In this document: one piece after another, positions 1 through 11,100 of the stretch
Layout of the letters: each line of letters opens with the position of its first letter
How positions within the stretch are numbered: the first letter of the stretch is position 1
Source of the DNA: Microbacterium sp. MYb54
Lineage (GTDB): Bacteria > Actinomycetota > Actinomycetes > Actinomycetales > Microbacteriaceae
Length of the DNA: 64,000 nt
Direction: 5' to 3'
NCBI RefSeq assembly: GCF_002979515.1
Contig: NZ_PCPA01000010.1
Location: 1-64,000, forward strand
Notes under the pieces: model-generated
The model's input: only the letters and a program-made list of their open reading frames with translations
What the model was told of the DNA's origin: nothing
Database searches by the model: none
Program-made: the position numbers and the translations under genes

Positions 1-615
1 GGGGGTGGCGGAGGCGGAGGAGCGGGTGGGGGAGTCGACTGGCTGCTGCCCGTCGTGATCGGCGGTATCGTGTTGCTCGCCGCCGGCGGCACGGCGATCG
101 GTCTGCTCGCCCGGCGCCGCCGTGCACCGAAGGCCGTCGCAGCGACCGATCCGGTGCCCGCCGGCATCCGTCTGCGCGTGAATCGCCTGCGCGAGCTGCG
201 CGCCGACTACGCGAACGTGCCGAACAACCCCGTCGCCGCCGAGACGGCCGCGGGCATCGATGCACTCGCCTCGCACGTGGAGCAGCTGTTCGTGCGGCTG
301 GATGCGAAGGCGGGGGAAGACCAGAGCGTGCTCGCAGAGGCGGAGTACTCCGACAAGCTGGCACGACTCGTCGCGGCGCTGGAGCCTGACTACCTGCTCG
401 ATCTGCTGACCCGCCCCGACCTGTGGGACGCACCGGATGAGCGGGTCGGTGAGGTGCGGGACGCGCTGGCAGCCGTCACCACCCAGATCGTCGACAACAT
501 CAAGCAGGTCAATGCCCGCAAGGGGCTGCTGTTCCAGGTGTCGCTGGACTCGCTCATCGGGCGATCCGAACTGCGCGACTGGGAGCGTCAGTTCAAGGAG
601 GGCGCGGGGGAGTGA
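1..615 (+). CDS. C-terminal part of a membrane protein with Gly-rich linker (5' partial)
   Basis: The reading frame is open from the first base, so the gene begins left of the window; an internal GTG at 55 is not a convincing start. The visible part begins with a run of glycines, then one hydrophobic segment (about window codons 14-35) followed by an Arg-rich stop-transfer patch, and then about 150 residues of mostly helical, charged cytoplasmic sequence with no motif I recognise. Gly-rich linkers before a membrane anchor occur in TPM-domain proteins of actinobacteria, but the TPM domain itself would be outside the window, so the family is not assigned. Confidence 0.7.
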   Translation, partial: GGGGGGGAGGGVDWLLPVVIGGIVLLAAGGTAIGLLARRRRAPKAVAATDPVPAGIRLRVNRLRELRADYANVPNNPVAAETAAGIDALASHVEQLFVRLDAKAGEDQSVLAEAEYSDKLARLVAALEPDYLLDLLTRPDLWDAPDERVGEVRDALAAVTTQIVDNIKQVNARKGLLFQVSLDSLIGRSELRDWERQFKEGAGE

Positions 616-638
616 ACCGACGGATCCCACTCCGCTAG

Positions 639-683
639 CAACCCGGGTTGACAGGGCCTCGCTAAGCAACGTAGGTTGACAGC
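639..683 (+). promoter_or_regulatory. Probable leaderless promoter with two CAAC-N4-GTTG operator half-repeats
   Basis: A TTGACA box (648-653) and a TAGGTT box (672-677) are 18 bases apart, and the next ATG (684) lies 7 bases after the -10 box, where transcription would start. There is no Shine-Dalgarno sequence before that ATG. Two near-identical blocks, CAACCCGGGTTG (639-650) and CAACGTAGGTTG (667-678), are each dyad-symmetric, sit 28 bases apart and overlap the -35 and -10 boxes. They are good candidates for binding by the HTH protein encoded immediately downstream. Confidence 0.6.
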
Positions 684-929
684 ATGGAATCCCTCAATGT
701 CGCACAGGTCGCCGCGGATACGACCGATCCTCGAGCGGGGCTGCGTGCCGTGGCATCACTGCGCACGCTCGCCGACACCCTCGAACTGCGCCAGGTCGAA
801 GCCGCTCTGCGGTCCGGCATGAGCTGGCAGGCGATCGCCGATGCCCTGGGCGTCACCCGCCAGGCGGTGCACAAGAAGCATGCCAAGCGGATCGACCCGA
901 CCATCGATGTCCCGAGGAGGAACTCATGA
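684..929 (+). CDS. Small helix-turn-helix protein
   Basis: An 81-residue protein. Residues about 44-66 (SGMSWQAIADALGVTRQAVH) form a clear helix-turn-helix of the kind that discriminates DNA sequence; the rest is a short helical N-terminus and a basic tail. It most likely binds DNA as a small transcription factor. Its stop overlaps the start of the next gene by four bases (ATGA at 926-929), so the two are almost certainly co-translated and act together. The repeated operator-like blocks directly in front of its ATG suggest that it regulates its own promoter. The mRNA appears leaderless. Confidence 0.8.
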   Translation: MESLNVAQVAADTTDPRAGLRAVASLRTLADTLELRQVEAALRSGMSWQAIADALGVTRQAVHKKHAKRIDPTIDVPRRNS

Positions 930-1906
930 GCAGGTTCACCCATGCCGCAGCCACCATGCACACCCTGTCGCTGGCCTCGATGGAGGAGGCCTCCCGCTTC
1001 GGTGTACGTGACGCCGACATAGATCACCTGCTCCTCGCCCTGACGATCGATCCGGGTACCGGCGGGCAGATCCTGCGCGGCATGGGCGCCGGCCTCGACA
1101 CGTCCCGCGCAGCCGTCGCAGCACAGCACGCCGCTCAGCTCGAGCTCGTCGGCATCGCCTCCGACACAGACGGCCCCGGGCGCATCGTGTTCCACGAGAC
1201 CTCGGGATACGAATGGACCGAACGGGCCCTCAGCGTCCTGAAGGAGGCGACGAGCGGCGACCGGAACGGCGACTCTGCGGCGGTGCTGCGCACGCTCATC
1301 GACGAACCGAGCGGGCTCATCGACGAGATCCTGCGACGACTCGACATCGACCCCACGACTCTCGCCGCACGGCTGGACGAGGTCCAGCAGCTCCGCCTCT
1401 CTCCCCCGACGGCACCCGAAACGCATGCGCTGTCCGGGACGCGCTCCCTCTTCGTCCCGGCGTCACTCGAAGACGTCTGGGCCCTGCTGTCGTCTGCCGC
1501 CCGCATTCCCGAATGGGATCCGGCGGTGGCCATGATCCACGCGGACGATGGCGCGATCGGGCCTTGGGACGCCGAGTCGACGCTCGCCACCCCCGACGGC
1601 AAACCCCTGCGCGTGAAAGGCGAGTTCCGCCGGCAGCGCGTCGAGCGGTCGCAGTGCGAGAAGCCCTCCCTCGTTCGCTGGCGGTTCTCGTACCCGGATG
1701 CCGTGCGATCGAATCCACGAGAGGTCGACTTCGAACTCGAACATGCCGCTGGCGGAATGCAAATCCGCGCGACTCTCACCTGGGATACGACACGACGCCG
1801 TCGAGGGCTTCGTGTGGTGCGCCCCCTCCTGAAGCCACTCCACCGCCTCCTCATCTTCACCCAGCTCGCACAGATCGAGAGCGGCATCACCCGCGTCTTC
1901 CGTTGA
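926..1906 (+). CDS. Clp N-domain / SRPBCC fusion protein
   Basis: 326 residues. The first roughly 150 residues resemble the Clp repeat (Clp_N) domain that binds substrates or adaptors in ClpA/ClpC-type unfoldases, but no AAA+ domain follows. Residues about 170-326 look like an SRPBCC (START/polyketide cyclase) fold, a hydrophobic-ligand pocket: the pattern 'SLEDVWALLSSAARIPEWDP' is typical of its start. The gene overlaps the upstream HTH gene by ATGA. The likely role is an accessory or sensor protein working with the HTH regulator, possibly through ligand binding or Clp contact; that role is inference. Clp_N proteins without ATPase paired with an HTH gene are common in Microbacteriaceae. Confidence 0.75.
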   Translation: MSRFTHAAATMHTLSLASMEEASRFGVRDADIDHLLLALTIDPGTGGQILRGMGAGLDTSRAAVAAQHAAQLELVGIASDTDGPGRIVFHETSGYEWTERALSVLKEATSGDRNGDSAAVLRTLIDEPSGLIDEILRRLDIDPTTLAARLDEVQQLRLSPPTAPETHALSGTRSLFVPASLEDVWALLSSAARIPEWDPAVAMIHADDGAIGPWDAESTLATPDGKPLRVKGEFRRQRVERSQCEKPSLVRWRFSYPDAVRSNPREVDFELEHAAGGMQIRATLTWDTTRRRRGLRVVRPLLKPLHRLLIFTQLAQIESGITRVFR

Positions 1907-1961
1907 GGGACGGCGGGCACATCCCCGCGACGCGAAGATGCGCCCGCCCGATCGAGTCCGC

Positions 1962-2096
1962 TCAGCCCTTCGCGCCCTTGCGCGGCTTGATGAACTCGGC
2001 TGGTGCGTTCTTCTCCCGCTTCGCTGCTCGCTTCTCCTTGAGCGAGAGCTGCGGCGTCTTCTTGCTGTCGCGACCCTGGATGGACTTTCCGGACAT
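1962..2096 (-). CDS. 44-residue Lys/Arg-rich small protein
   Basis: A short gene that a length cut-off would miss. It reads MSGKSIQGRD at the start and ends in KPRKGAKG, with about a third basic residues and a central KEKRAAKREK helix. A purine-rich SD (GAAGGGGAAG) precedes the ATG at 2096, and a good promoter lies just upstream. The composition suggests a nucleic-acid or ribosome associated protein; function is unknown. The clear promoter, SD and stop support a real gene. Confidence 0.7.
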   Translation of the reverse strand: MSGKSIQGRDSKKTPQLSLKEKRAAKREKNAPAEFIKPRKGAKG

Positions 2097-2135
2097 GGTT
2101 ACTCGCTTCCCCTTCGGTGGCTGGCGTAACCTCCG

Positions 2136-2163
2136 ACCATAGCCCGGAACCAGGGGAAGTCAA
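2136..2163 (-). promoter_or_regulatory. Sigma-70 type promoter of the 44-residue protein
   Basis: On the minus strand TTGACT (complement of 2158-2163) and TATGGT (complement of 2136-2141) are separated by 16 bases. This predicts a start of transcription near 2129 and a leader of about 33 bases that contains the SD sequence. Confidence 0.5.
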
Positions 2164-2183
2164 ATTTGCTTCTGACCGGGAAA

Positions 2184-2771
2184 TTAATACGACGGTCTGA
2201 CGTGGTCCACGCCCTGCAGGAGCGCATACGCCCCCAGTGTCGGCGCCGTACCCGGGGCGTCCACGTCCTCCTCGACGAGGAGGAGCACGTAGCCCGATCG
2301 CTGGGCCGCCCGACCCCAGTCCGAGGGGAGGTCGGTCACCCGATCAGCGATGAGGAGCGGTCGCGCGTCGATGCCAACAAGGTCGTGCACCGTCAGGATC
2401 CGATCCCCCTGGAATGCGACGCCGACCCGACCGACAGGAGTGAGCGGTCCGTCCAGGGGCGGCTCGAGGGTGCTCCAGCCGCGCTCACGCAGATGATCCG
2501 TCGTCCCCTCTGCACTGCCATCGGGCAACCGGAAGAGCATCGTCGCGAGCGGAAGCCCGCCCCGATTCAACACCACGAAGGTACATGCCGCTTTCGGAAT
2601 GGATGCCTGCTTCGCTCGCGCTCGACGCACGGACATCACCCCGACGGCCACGGCGAAGGCCCCGAACGCGCCCTGGAACCCCCCGAGGAAGAACCCGAGC
2701 ACGACGCCGGAGACGCAGAGCCCGAACGCCGCACTCGGACGCCAGCGATCAGCTCTCTCGGTGGTCGGCAT
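2184..2771 (-). CDS. Small membrane protein, hypothetical
   Basis: 195 residues from the ATG at 2771 (MPTTERADRW), which overlaps the end of qcrB by 23 bases; an upstream in-frame ATG at 2840 would lie deeper in qcrB and is less likely. One or two hydrophobic helices (about residues 13-45) with a Gly-rich GFFLGGFQGAFG stretch are followed by a soluble domain of about 140 residues with no motif I recognise. The overlap suggests co-transcription with qcrB, so a role near the respiratory chain is possible but unproven. Confidence 0.6.
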   Translation of the reverse strand: MPTTERADRWRPSAAFGLCVSGVVLGFFLGGFQGAFGAFAVAVGVMSVRRARAKQASIPKAACTFVVLNRGGLPLATMLFRLPDGSAEGTTDHLRERGWSTLEPPLDGPLTPVGRVGVAFQGDRILTVHDLVGIDARPLLIADRVTDLPSDWGRAAQRSGYVLLLVEEDVDAPGTAPTLGAYALLQGVDHVRPSY

Positions 2772-4455
2772 TCCCGCTGCCCACCGCATCGGCCGCCGTT
2801 CCCGTCTCGACCTCATCCGCTGCGTGCACGCCATGGGCATCGACCGCGTCGATGTCGGCCTGCGTGAGCGGCATCAAGCGGTCCTCGAAGAACCAGCGCG
2901 AAACGGCCGAGCGCACGTTCTCCGTCCACGGGATGCGTCCCTTGGCATTCGGACGCACCACGAGCGGCGCATAGCCCTCGACGTCGATGAGCTTCCAGCG
3001 GTCGTACTCGTCCACCGGCTGGTGCACCTCCACGAACTCGCCGCCCGGCAGACGCACGATGCGTCCCGACTCGAAGCCGTGCAGCACGATCTCGCGGTCC
3101 TTCTTCTGCAGCGCGATGCAGATGCGCTTCGTGATGAAGTAGCCGCTGATGGGCCCGAGGAGCAACAGTGCCTGCAGGGAATGGATGACCCCCTCCATCG
3201 TGAGCATGAAGTGCGTCGCGATGAGGTCGGACGACGCCGCAGCCCACAGGACGGCGTAGAAGATCATGCCCGCCACGCCGATCGCGGTGCGCGTGGCCGA
3301 GTTGCGCGGGCGCTCCGCGATGTGGTGCTCGCGCTTGTCTCCCGTGACCCACGCCTCGAGGAAGGGGTAGATCGCGACCGTGACGATGAACAGTCCCATC
3401 ACGACGACCGGGACGATGATCCCGAACGACCAGGTGCGATCGAACATCACGACATCCCAGTTCGGTGGCGCGAGCCTGAGTGCCCCGTCGGCGAAGCCGA
3501 TGTACCAGTCCGGCTGCGTGCCGGCCGAGATCGGCGAGGGGTCGTACGGCCCGTAGATCCAGAACGGCAGGATCTGGAAGAACGTGCCGAGGACCACGAT
3601 CACCCCGAAGACGATGAAGAAGAAGCCGCCCATCTTCGCCGCGTAGACCGGCATCATCGGGTAGCCGACGACGTTGTCGTTGGTGCGGCCGGGGCCGGCG
3701 AACTGGGTGTGCTTGTTGATGATCATGAGCATCAGGTGCACGACGATCAGCGCGATCACCAGCATCGGAAGGATGAGGATGTGCAGCGTGTAGAGGCGTC
3801 CGATGATGTCGGTCCCCGGGAACTCTCCGCCGAAGAGCATGAACGAGGTCCAGGTGCCGATGAGGGGGAGACCCTTGATCATGCCGTCGATGATGCGGAG
3901 GCCGTTGCCGGAGAGCAGGTCGTCGGGCAGTGAGTAGCCGGTGAAGCCCTCAGCCATCGCCAGGACGAACAGCACGAACCCGATCACCCAGTTGAGCTCT
4001 CGCGGCTTGCGGAACGAGCCCGTGAAGAACACGCGCAGCATGTGGAGACCGATCCCTGCCACGAAGACGAGCGCGGCCCAGTGGTGGATCTGTCGCACCA
4101 GGAGCCCGCCGCGGATGTCGAACGAGATGCGCAGGGCCGAGTCGAAGGCGGCGGTCATCTCCATCCCGCGCATCGGCGCATATGCGCCCGTGTAGTGGGT
4201 CGGCACCATCGAGGCCTGGAAGAAGAAGGTCAGGAAGGTGCCCGAGATGAACACCACCACGAACGCCCACAGTGCGATCTCGCCGAGCATGAACGACCAG
4301 TGGTCGGGGAAGACCTTGCGGCTCAACTCCTTGAGGAGCCCGGAGACGCTGGTGCGCTCGTCGATGTAGTTCGAGGCGGCGCCGACGAAGCGTCCGCCGA
4401 GGGGCGGTGCCTTCTTCTGCGCCGTCTGATCCAGAGTCGGAGACTCACGTGACAT
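2749..4455 (-). CDS. qcrB: Cytochrome bc1 complex cytochrome b subunit, stand-alone copy
   Basis: 568 residues. Cytochrome b carries the two b-type haems and the quinol sites of the bc1 (complex III) part of the actinobacterial bc1-aa3 supercomplex. The haem ligands are present as two His pairs: H124/H138 in helix B and H225/H240 in helix D. The Qo-site motif appears as PDWY (315-318), the actinobacterial form of PEWY. Eight or more transmembrane helices and a long C-terminal extension match actinobacterial QcrB. The start MSRESPTL at 4455 has an SD (GAGGAT); a longer frame to 4749 has no good start. Unlike the usual ctaE-qcrC-qcrA-qcrB operon, no qcrC or qcrA is next to it. Confidence 0.92.
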   Translation of the reverse strand: MSRESPTLDQTAQKKAPPLGGRFVGAASNYIDERTSVSGLLKELSRKVFPDHWSFMLGEIALWAFVVVFISGTFLTFFFQASMVPTHYTGAYAPMRGMEMTAAFDSALRISFDIRGGLLVRQIHHWAALVFVAGIGLHMLRVFFTGSFRKPRELNWVIGFVLFVLAMAEGFTGYSLPDDLLSGNGLRIIDGMIKGLPLIGTWTSFMLFGGEFPGTDIIGRLYTLHILILPMLVIALIVVHLMLMIINKHTQFAGPGRTNDNVVGYPMMPVYAAKMGGFFFIVFGVIVVLGTFFQILPFWIYGPYDPSPISAGTQPDWYIGFADGALRLAPPNWDVVMFDRTWSFGIIVPVVVMGLFIVTVAIYPFLEAWVTGDKREHHIAERPRNSATRTAIGVAGMIFYAVLWAAASSDLIATHFMLTMEGVIHSLQALLLLGPISGYFITKRICIALQKKDREIVLHGFESGRIVRLPGGEFVEVHQPVDEYDRWKLIDVEGYAPLVVRPNAKGRIPWTENVRSAVSRWFFEDRLMPLTQADIDAVDAHGVHAADEVETGTAADAVGSGNADHRES

Positions 4456-4838
4456 GGTGCGATCCTCTTCGGTCGTTGCTGGCCAGGGAGCTCTGAGGCT
4501 GCGCATGCAGGACCGCCCGCGGCCGGACGACAGCACGAGAGGGCTGCTGCGACGCGCGGGGAGGAGACGTCCGGGAGGGACGACGGGGAGGATGCGAGGC
4601 GGTTCCACACGCACATGGCAACACGAAATGACCTTCTGGTCAGTCTTGTCGCTGTGCGGGTACTGCGCCCTCGTCCGCTGGTTCAGGATCGAACCTGCCG
4701 CCAAGCTATCAGAGAACGTGCCCGCCCCGCGAAGGGGCGCGACGTCCACGCGGTTTGCTACCCTGGGGGAGGAAACAACGACGGAGGACGACCTCTGACG
4801 GTGAGACAGACCGGGGACGACCCCGACAGGAGTCTCCC
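4456..4838. promoter_or_regulatory. 383-base divergent intergenic region, qcrB / small membrane protein
   Basis: No convincing gene. It must hold the promoters of both neighbours. Short dyads are seen at 4629-4642 (TGACC TTCT GGTCA) and 4723-4739 (CGCCCC GCGAA GGGGCG). A TACCCT box near 4758-4763 could be the -10 of the rightward gene. Nothing else stands out. Confidence 0.4.
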
Positions 4839-5123
4839 GTGAATCAGCCTTCCGCCTGGCCGGTCTGGATCGTGTCCCGCGAACCCAGGGCCGCCCGCGC
4901 CACCCTCGTCCTGTGCATCACCTCGTTCTCGATGGTCAGTGCCGCCGCGCTCTCCGTCGGCGTGCGGGGAATCTGGCTCGAGCTCGTCCTCGCCGCGGGA
5001 TTCCTCGTCTGGGCTACTGCGCAATGGGCGTGCGTCGAGCGCCGTCGACGTCGTGAATCGGCGTTCCGCCGCGATGTGGAGCGCTACATCGACGCACTCT
5101 CCCAAGCCTCCGCTCGGGAGTGA
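4839..5123 (+). CDS. Small two-helix membrane protein, hypothetical
   Basis: 94 residues from the GTG at 4839, chosen because GACAGGAG ends seven bases upstream. Two hydrophobic helices (about residues 22-44 and 47-66) are followed by an Arg-rich, charged C-terminal helix (ERRRRRESAFRRDVERY), which predicts a cytoplasmic tail. I do not recognise the family. It is divergent from qcrB and followed by a separate antiporter gene. Confidence 0.6.
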   Translation: MNQPSAWPVWIVSREPRAARATLVLCITSFSMVSAAALSVGVRGIWLELVLAAGFLVWATAQWACVERRRRRESAFRRDVERYIDALSQASARE

Positions 5124-5264
5124 GCCCATCGCCGTCGATCGCGAGGCCACCCGCCACGACCGACCGCGTACCATCAGATGCAGTGCGCTGATACAGCGCT
5201 GCGGCCGGGACGACCCGGTCGTGGTTATCATTCGGGGACGGCCCCACCTCGAAGGAGTCCGGCG

Positions 5265-6416
5265 ATGTCACGCACGGAGATTAGGCAGTTGATCGGCGTC
5301 ACGGATATCGTCCGCGTCGTCCTGGGATGGGGCGCCTTCGCGGCACTCCTCCTCCTCCACCCGGTGCTGGCGCCCCCTGTGCCAGTACCCATCCTCATCA
5401 TCGCGCTCGGGGCGATCATCGCGGTGATCCTCGTCTGCGCGTTCGGCGTCGTGAAGCAGGCCGAGGCCCTCGCGCATCGGCTCGGCGACCCGTACGGCTC
5501 GCTCGTCCTGACGCTGTCGATCGTGCTGATCGAAGTCATCCTGATCTCCGCGGTCATGCTCGGACCGGGCGAGCACGCGACCATCGCCCGTGACTCGGTC
5601 ATGGCCGTCTCGATGATCATCCTCAACCTCGTCATCGGCCTCGCCCTCCTTCTCGGCGGGCTCCGCCATCGCGGCATGGCCCACAACCGCACCGGCACCT
5701 CGGCGTACCTGTCGATGCTGGTCGTGCTCGTCGCGCTCGCTTTCGGCCTTCCCGCCCTGATCGGCACCGACGGCTCGTACACGACGGCGCAGGAGATCCC
5801 TATCATCGTGCTCACCCTCGTGCTCTACGCCTTCTTCCTCTACCGGCAGATGGGTGCGCAGGCGAGCGACTTCACCGAGGTCGACCCGCGCCTGCTCCAG
5901 ACCTCGCAGCATCAGGAGAAGGCGGAAGCCACAGGCGGGATCCGCCAGGTGCTGGCCGAGCACCGCAAGGAGGTCATCGTCCGCCTCGCGCTGCTCGTCA
6001 TCACCGTCATCCCCATCGTGCTGCTGTCGCACGACATGGCTGCGCTGCTCGACGACGGGTTGGGCCGCCTCGGAGCGCCGGTCGCCCTCGCCGGCGTGCT
6101 CATCGCGGGGATCGTGTTCCTGCCGGAATCGATCACCGCAGTGCGTGCTGCTCTCGGCGGCGAAGCACAGCGCGTGAACAACCTCGGCCTCGGAGCTCTG
6201 GTGTCCACCGTCGGCCTGACCATCCCTGCAGTGCTGATAATCGGTATGTTCACCGGCCAGACCGTCGTGCTCGCGGAGTCGCCGGCGAACCTGCTGATGC
6301 TCGGCGTCACGCTGCTGCTGTCGGTGACGACATTCGCCGCGAAGCGTGTGACCGCGATGCACGGCGCGGCGCACCTGGTGACGTTCGCGGTGTACCTGGT
6401 GGTGCTCTTCAGCTGA
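5265..6416 (+). CDS. Calcium/proton antiporter-like membrane protein (ChaA family)
   Basis: 383 residues, about eleven hydrophobic helices in two halves separated by a charged loop near residues 195-240. Each half carries the CaCA-superfamily ion-binding signature: GDPYGSLVLTLSIVLIEV in the first half and VFLPESITAVRAALGGEAQR in the second, with the key acidic residues in place. The family exchanges Ca2+, Na+ or K+ for protons across the cytoplasmic membrane. The start at 5265 has GAAGGAG seven bases upstream. It appears to be a single-gene unit ending in a strong terminator. Confidence 0.85.
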   Translation: MSRTEIRQLIGVTDIVRVVLGWGAFAALLLLHPVLAPPVPVPILIIALGAIIAVILVCAFGVVKQAEALAHRLGDPYGSLVLTLSIVLIEVILISAVMLGPGEHATIARDSVMAVSMIILNLVIGLALLLGGLRHRGMAHNRTGTSAYLSMLVVLVALAFGLPALIGTDGSYTTAQEIPIIVLTLVLYAFFLYRQMGAQASDFTEVDPRLLQTSQHQEKAEATGGIRQVLAEHRKEVIVRLALLVITVIPIVLLSHDMAALLDDGLGRLGAPVALAGVLIAGIVFLPESITAVRAALGGEAQRVNNLGLGALVSTVGLTIPAVLIIGMFTGQTVVLAESPANLLMLGVTLLLSVTTFAAKRVTAMHGAAHLVTFAVYLVVLFS

Positions 6417-8106
<1,690 letters not shown>

Positions 8107-8115
8107 GCCTCCGTG

Positions 8116-11100
8116 CTAGCGCAGGACACCCCGCCGACGGCGGACGAGGAACGCGCCCGCCAGCAGAAGGAGCGCACCGAGCCCCGCGAGCAACGACACG
8201 GACGAGCCGTCCAGACCTGTCGTCGGGAGTCCGCCGCCACCATCCGGCGTCGGATCGGGCGACAGCACCGGGTACACGTTCGTGATCGATGCGGTCTGGG
8301 TCGTCGGCGGCTCGGAACCCGGGGTCGAAGGCGTCGTGATCGTGACGATCTGACCGTCTCCGAGCCTGGAGGCTTCGCCGTGCGCTCCGACCGCGCCGGT
8401 CTCGGCGACCGCGCAGGTCGAACCCAGTGGGAGCCCATCGAGGCGTCCCTTCAACTGGCTCTGGTTCGAGACGCTGATGACCCCGTCTGCCGGCAGCGCC
8501 AGCGGAACGCCCGCCACCGTGCAGTCGAGCTGGAAGTCGAACGCGTCGGGCGCACGACCGGTGTCACCCGCCACGACCTTCTGCACAGCGAGGTCGCCGT
8601 CGAGCAGCATGACTCCGGCCTGCACGGGGGCGACTGAGTACTCGCGGCCTCCGGCATCGGTCCCCACGGCACCCATCTGGTTCCAGGCGATCCCGCCCGC
8701 ATCGGGAACAGCGATCGGGGCGAGGTCCGGATACGTGGCCGACTCGGGCACGTTCTGCGTCTCGTAGTGCAGAGACAAGACCTCACCGGGTGCGAACGAG
8801 CCGGCGGCGGTCCCGGTGAAGTCGATGGTCACGCGGATCCCGGTGACGTCTTCCCAGGCTCCGCTGTAGGAGAGGACCGGCGTCCAGGTGGCCGTGGTGT
8901 CGCAGAGCAGGTCGTCGAACCAGGCGGAAGTGGATCCCGTCCCGACGCAGGGCGAAGCGGATGTCGTGACATCGAGCGTGAGCGTCGCACCGCTGGGGAG
9001 AACGTTGGCCGAGAGCGAGTTCGGCAGAAGCACCGGCGCGTAGGTGCTGTTGCGCGCCGCACCGGTCGCGAGCAGCCGGTCGCCGATCCGCGGGAGGGGA
9101 TCCACGAGCGACACGGTCTCGAAGCCGACCGTGCCGCCGTTCACGACCGAGAGTCGCCAGTCATCCGTCGCACCGACTGCGGTGTAGGCGGCGCAGGGGG
9201 TGCGGGTGTACCCGTCAGGATCGAGCGGGCACGCCGCATCGGGGTTGTTGAGGTTCAGCTGGCCGTCGACCAGGTCGCCGTCGATCTCGCCCTTGACGTA
9301 CTTGTACGCCGCGAGCGCGCCGCCGGGCGACGGCTGCACGTAGTTCGTCGTGCCGCACTGGTCGGCAGCGAGGTCGGGAACCGTACCCTCTCCATTGCCA
9401 GAAGCGTTCGTGCAGGCGTCGAGCTCTTCATCCGTGGTGACGACGAACGTGTTGGTCGTGAACTGGTCGAGAGCGAGTCCCGGCGCGAGCACGAGGTTCA
9501 CGGTGATGGTGAAGACCTCGCCGGGAGACATCCGGTCACCGCCCTCCGGCCACGTGAACGTCACGTTCTTGCCGGTGCCGTCGATCAGGGCCGACACGTC
9601 GGTGGACAGCGTTCCACCTGCGGAGGTCTGATAGGTGGGCGGCGAGAAGTCCCAGTCGAGATACTCCGGGAGCTGATCGACGAGCTGATCGATCGTGACG
9701 AACCCGGTACCCGTGTTCGTGAACTGCAGCGTCCACGGCAGGCTCGCACCGATGGAGACGACATGGCTCGTTCCCGGCTGGGACTTCACCACGTCGAGTT
9801 GATGCGTGCCGGGGTCGATGGCCAGTTCGGCATCGCCCTCATCATCGGCCGGAGCGTAGAGCCCGTCGAGTCTCGCGCTCTCCGCGGTGGCCGCGTTCGG
9901 GAGCGTGGTGGGCAGCGCCAGCGGGGCGCCGTCGCGCTGCGTCGCCAGCACGACCACGTCGAAGGCCAGCTGGGCGGTCCAGTCGTCCGGGGGCGCGTTG
10001 CGGGAGAACACGTCACCCGCGGCGTTACGGAACACCGCCCGAAGTCCGACGACGGCGGACGGATCGACTCCCGCGGGGAGGGCGGCGGTCGCCGCGTACG
10101 CGCCCTCGACCCAGTTCGTCCCCACGCGCGCATCGATGCGCACTTGATCGGCACCTGCCGGGAGCACGACGCTCAACGCCGGATCGGGCGCCAGCTGCAC
10201 CGCGTTCCAGAAGTCGGCATCCGCATCGGTGATCGTGACCTGCTGCGTGGCCGCGGTCGAGGCTCCGTCCGTCGCGTCGAGGGTCACGGTGACGGGATTC
10301 GCCAACTCGGTCTCGAGGATCGCATCCGGATCGATGGTCTTCGCGAGAGTCACGTCGAGGAGCGCACTGACCAGCACGACCGTGTCGACGGCCGTGTCGT
10401 TCGGCGTCGACGCGGTACCGGACGGCGTGAGGACCGGGTCGTACGACTGCGCGATCACGTCGTTGGCGACGGTGCCCGGCTCAACGAGCTGGCCGGCATC
10501 CGAGCGCTCGTACTGCCGCACGCGGGTCTCGATCTGCACACCGAGGTCTTCGCCGGCGCGGATGCTGCCGCCCTCGGTCTCCGGAGCGATGCCGTGGAAC
10601 ACCACGCTCACGCCGACGACGGTCGTCAGATCGCTCGACGCGAGCGCGGCCGCTGCCGTGATCGACAGGGTGCGCGTGCTCAGGGTGCCGTCGGCCGCAC
10701 GGTCCCACAGCGTCACCGTGGAGGCTGCGGGGTCGACCTGGTCGGCGGGATAGGTGAAGACGAGTGACTGCACGTCGAGCCGCTCGTAGGGGTTGGTCGC
10801 CGCGTCGTAGTCGGCGCCATCGAAGGGGTCGTCGGCCCAGGCATCGGCCGCGCTCACGCACTGGTCGGCCGCCCCGGCAGCGCACGGGATCGGGTCGGTC
10901 ACCCGCACGTACGAGGCGCGCGCGGTGCTGTCGTTCCTCGCGGCGATGTCGAACGTCACCGTCGGATAGTTCGCGGGGTCCACGTCGGCCGACTCCGGGA
11001 TCGTCACGGTCGAGGGCGTGACGGTCTTGTCCACCGAGACGAGCGGCGGCTGATCGATCAGGGTGATGTTGTCCTGCTCGGTGTCGCTGCCGTTGCCCGC

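Noticed and set aside
2599..3933. Plus-strand frame opposite qcrB
   Set aside because: Charge-rich translation with no motif, produced by the GC-rich codons of the real cytochrome b gene.
4456..4749. N-terminal extension of qcrB
   Set aside because: No start with an SD in this part; composition is low-complexity and unlike QcrB. MSRESPTL at 4455 is preceded by an SD-like GAGGAT.
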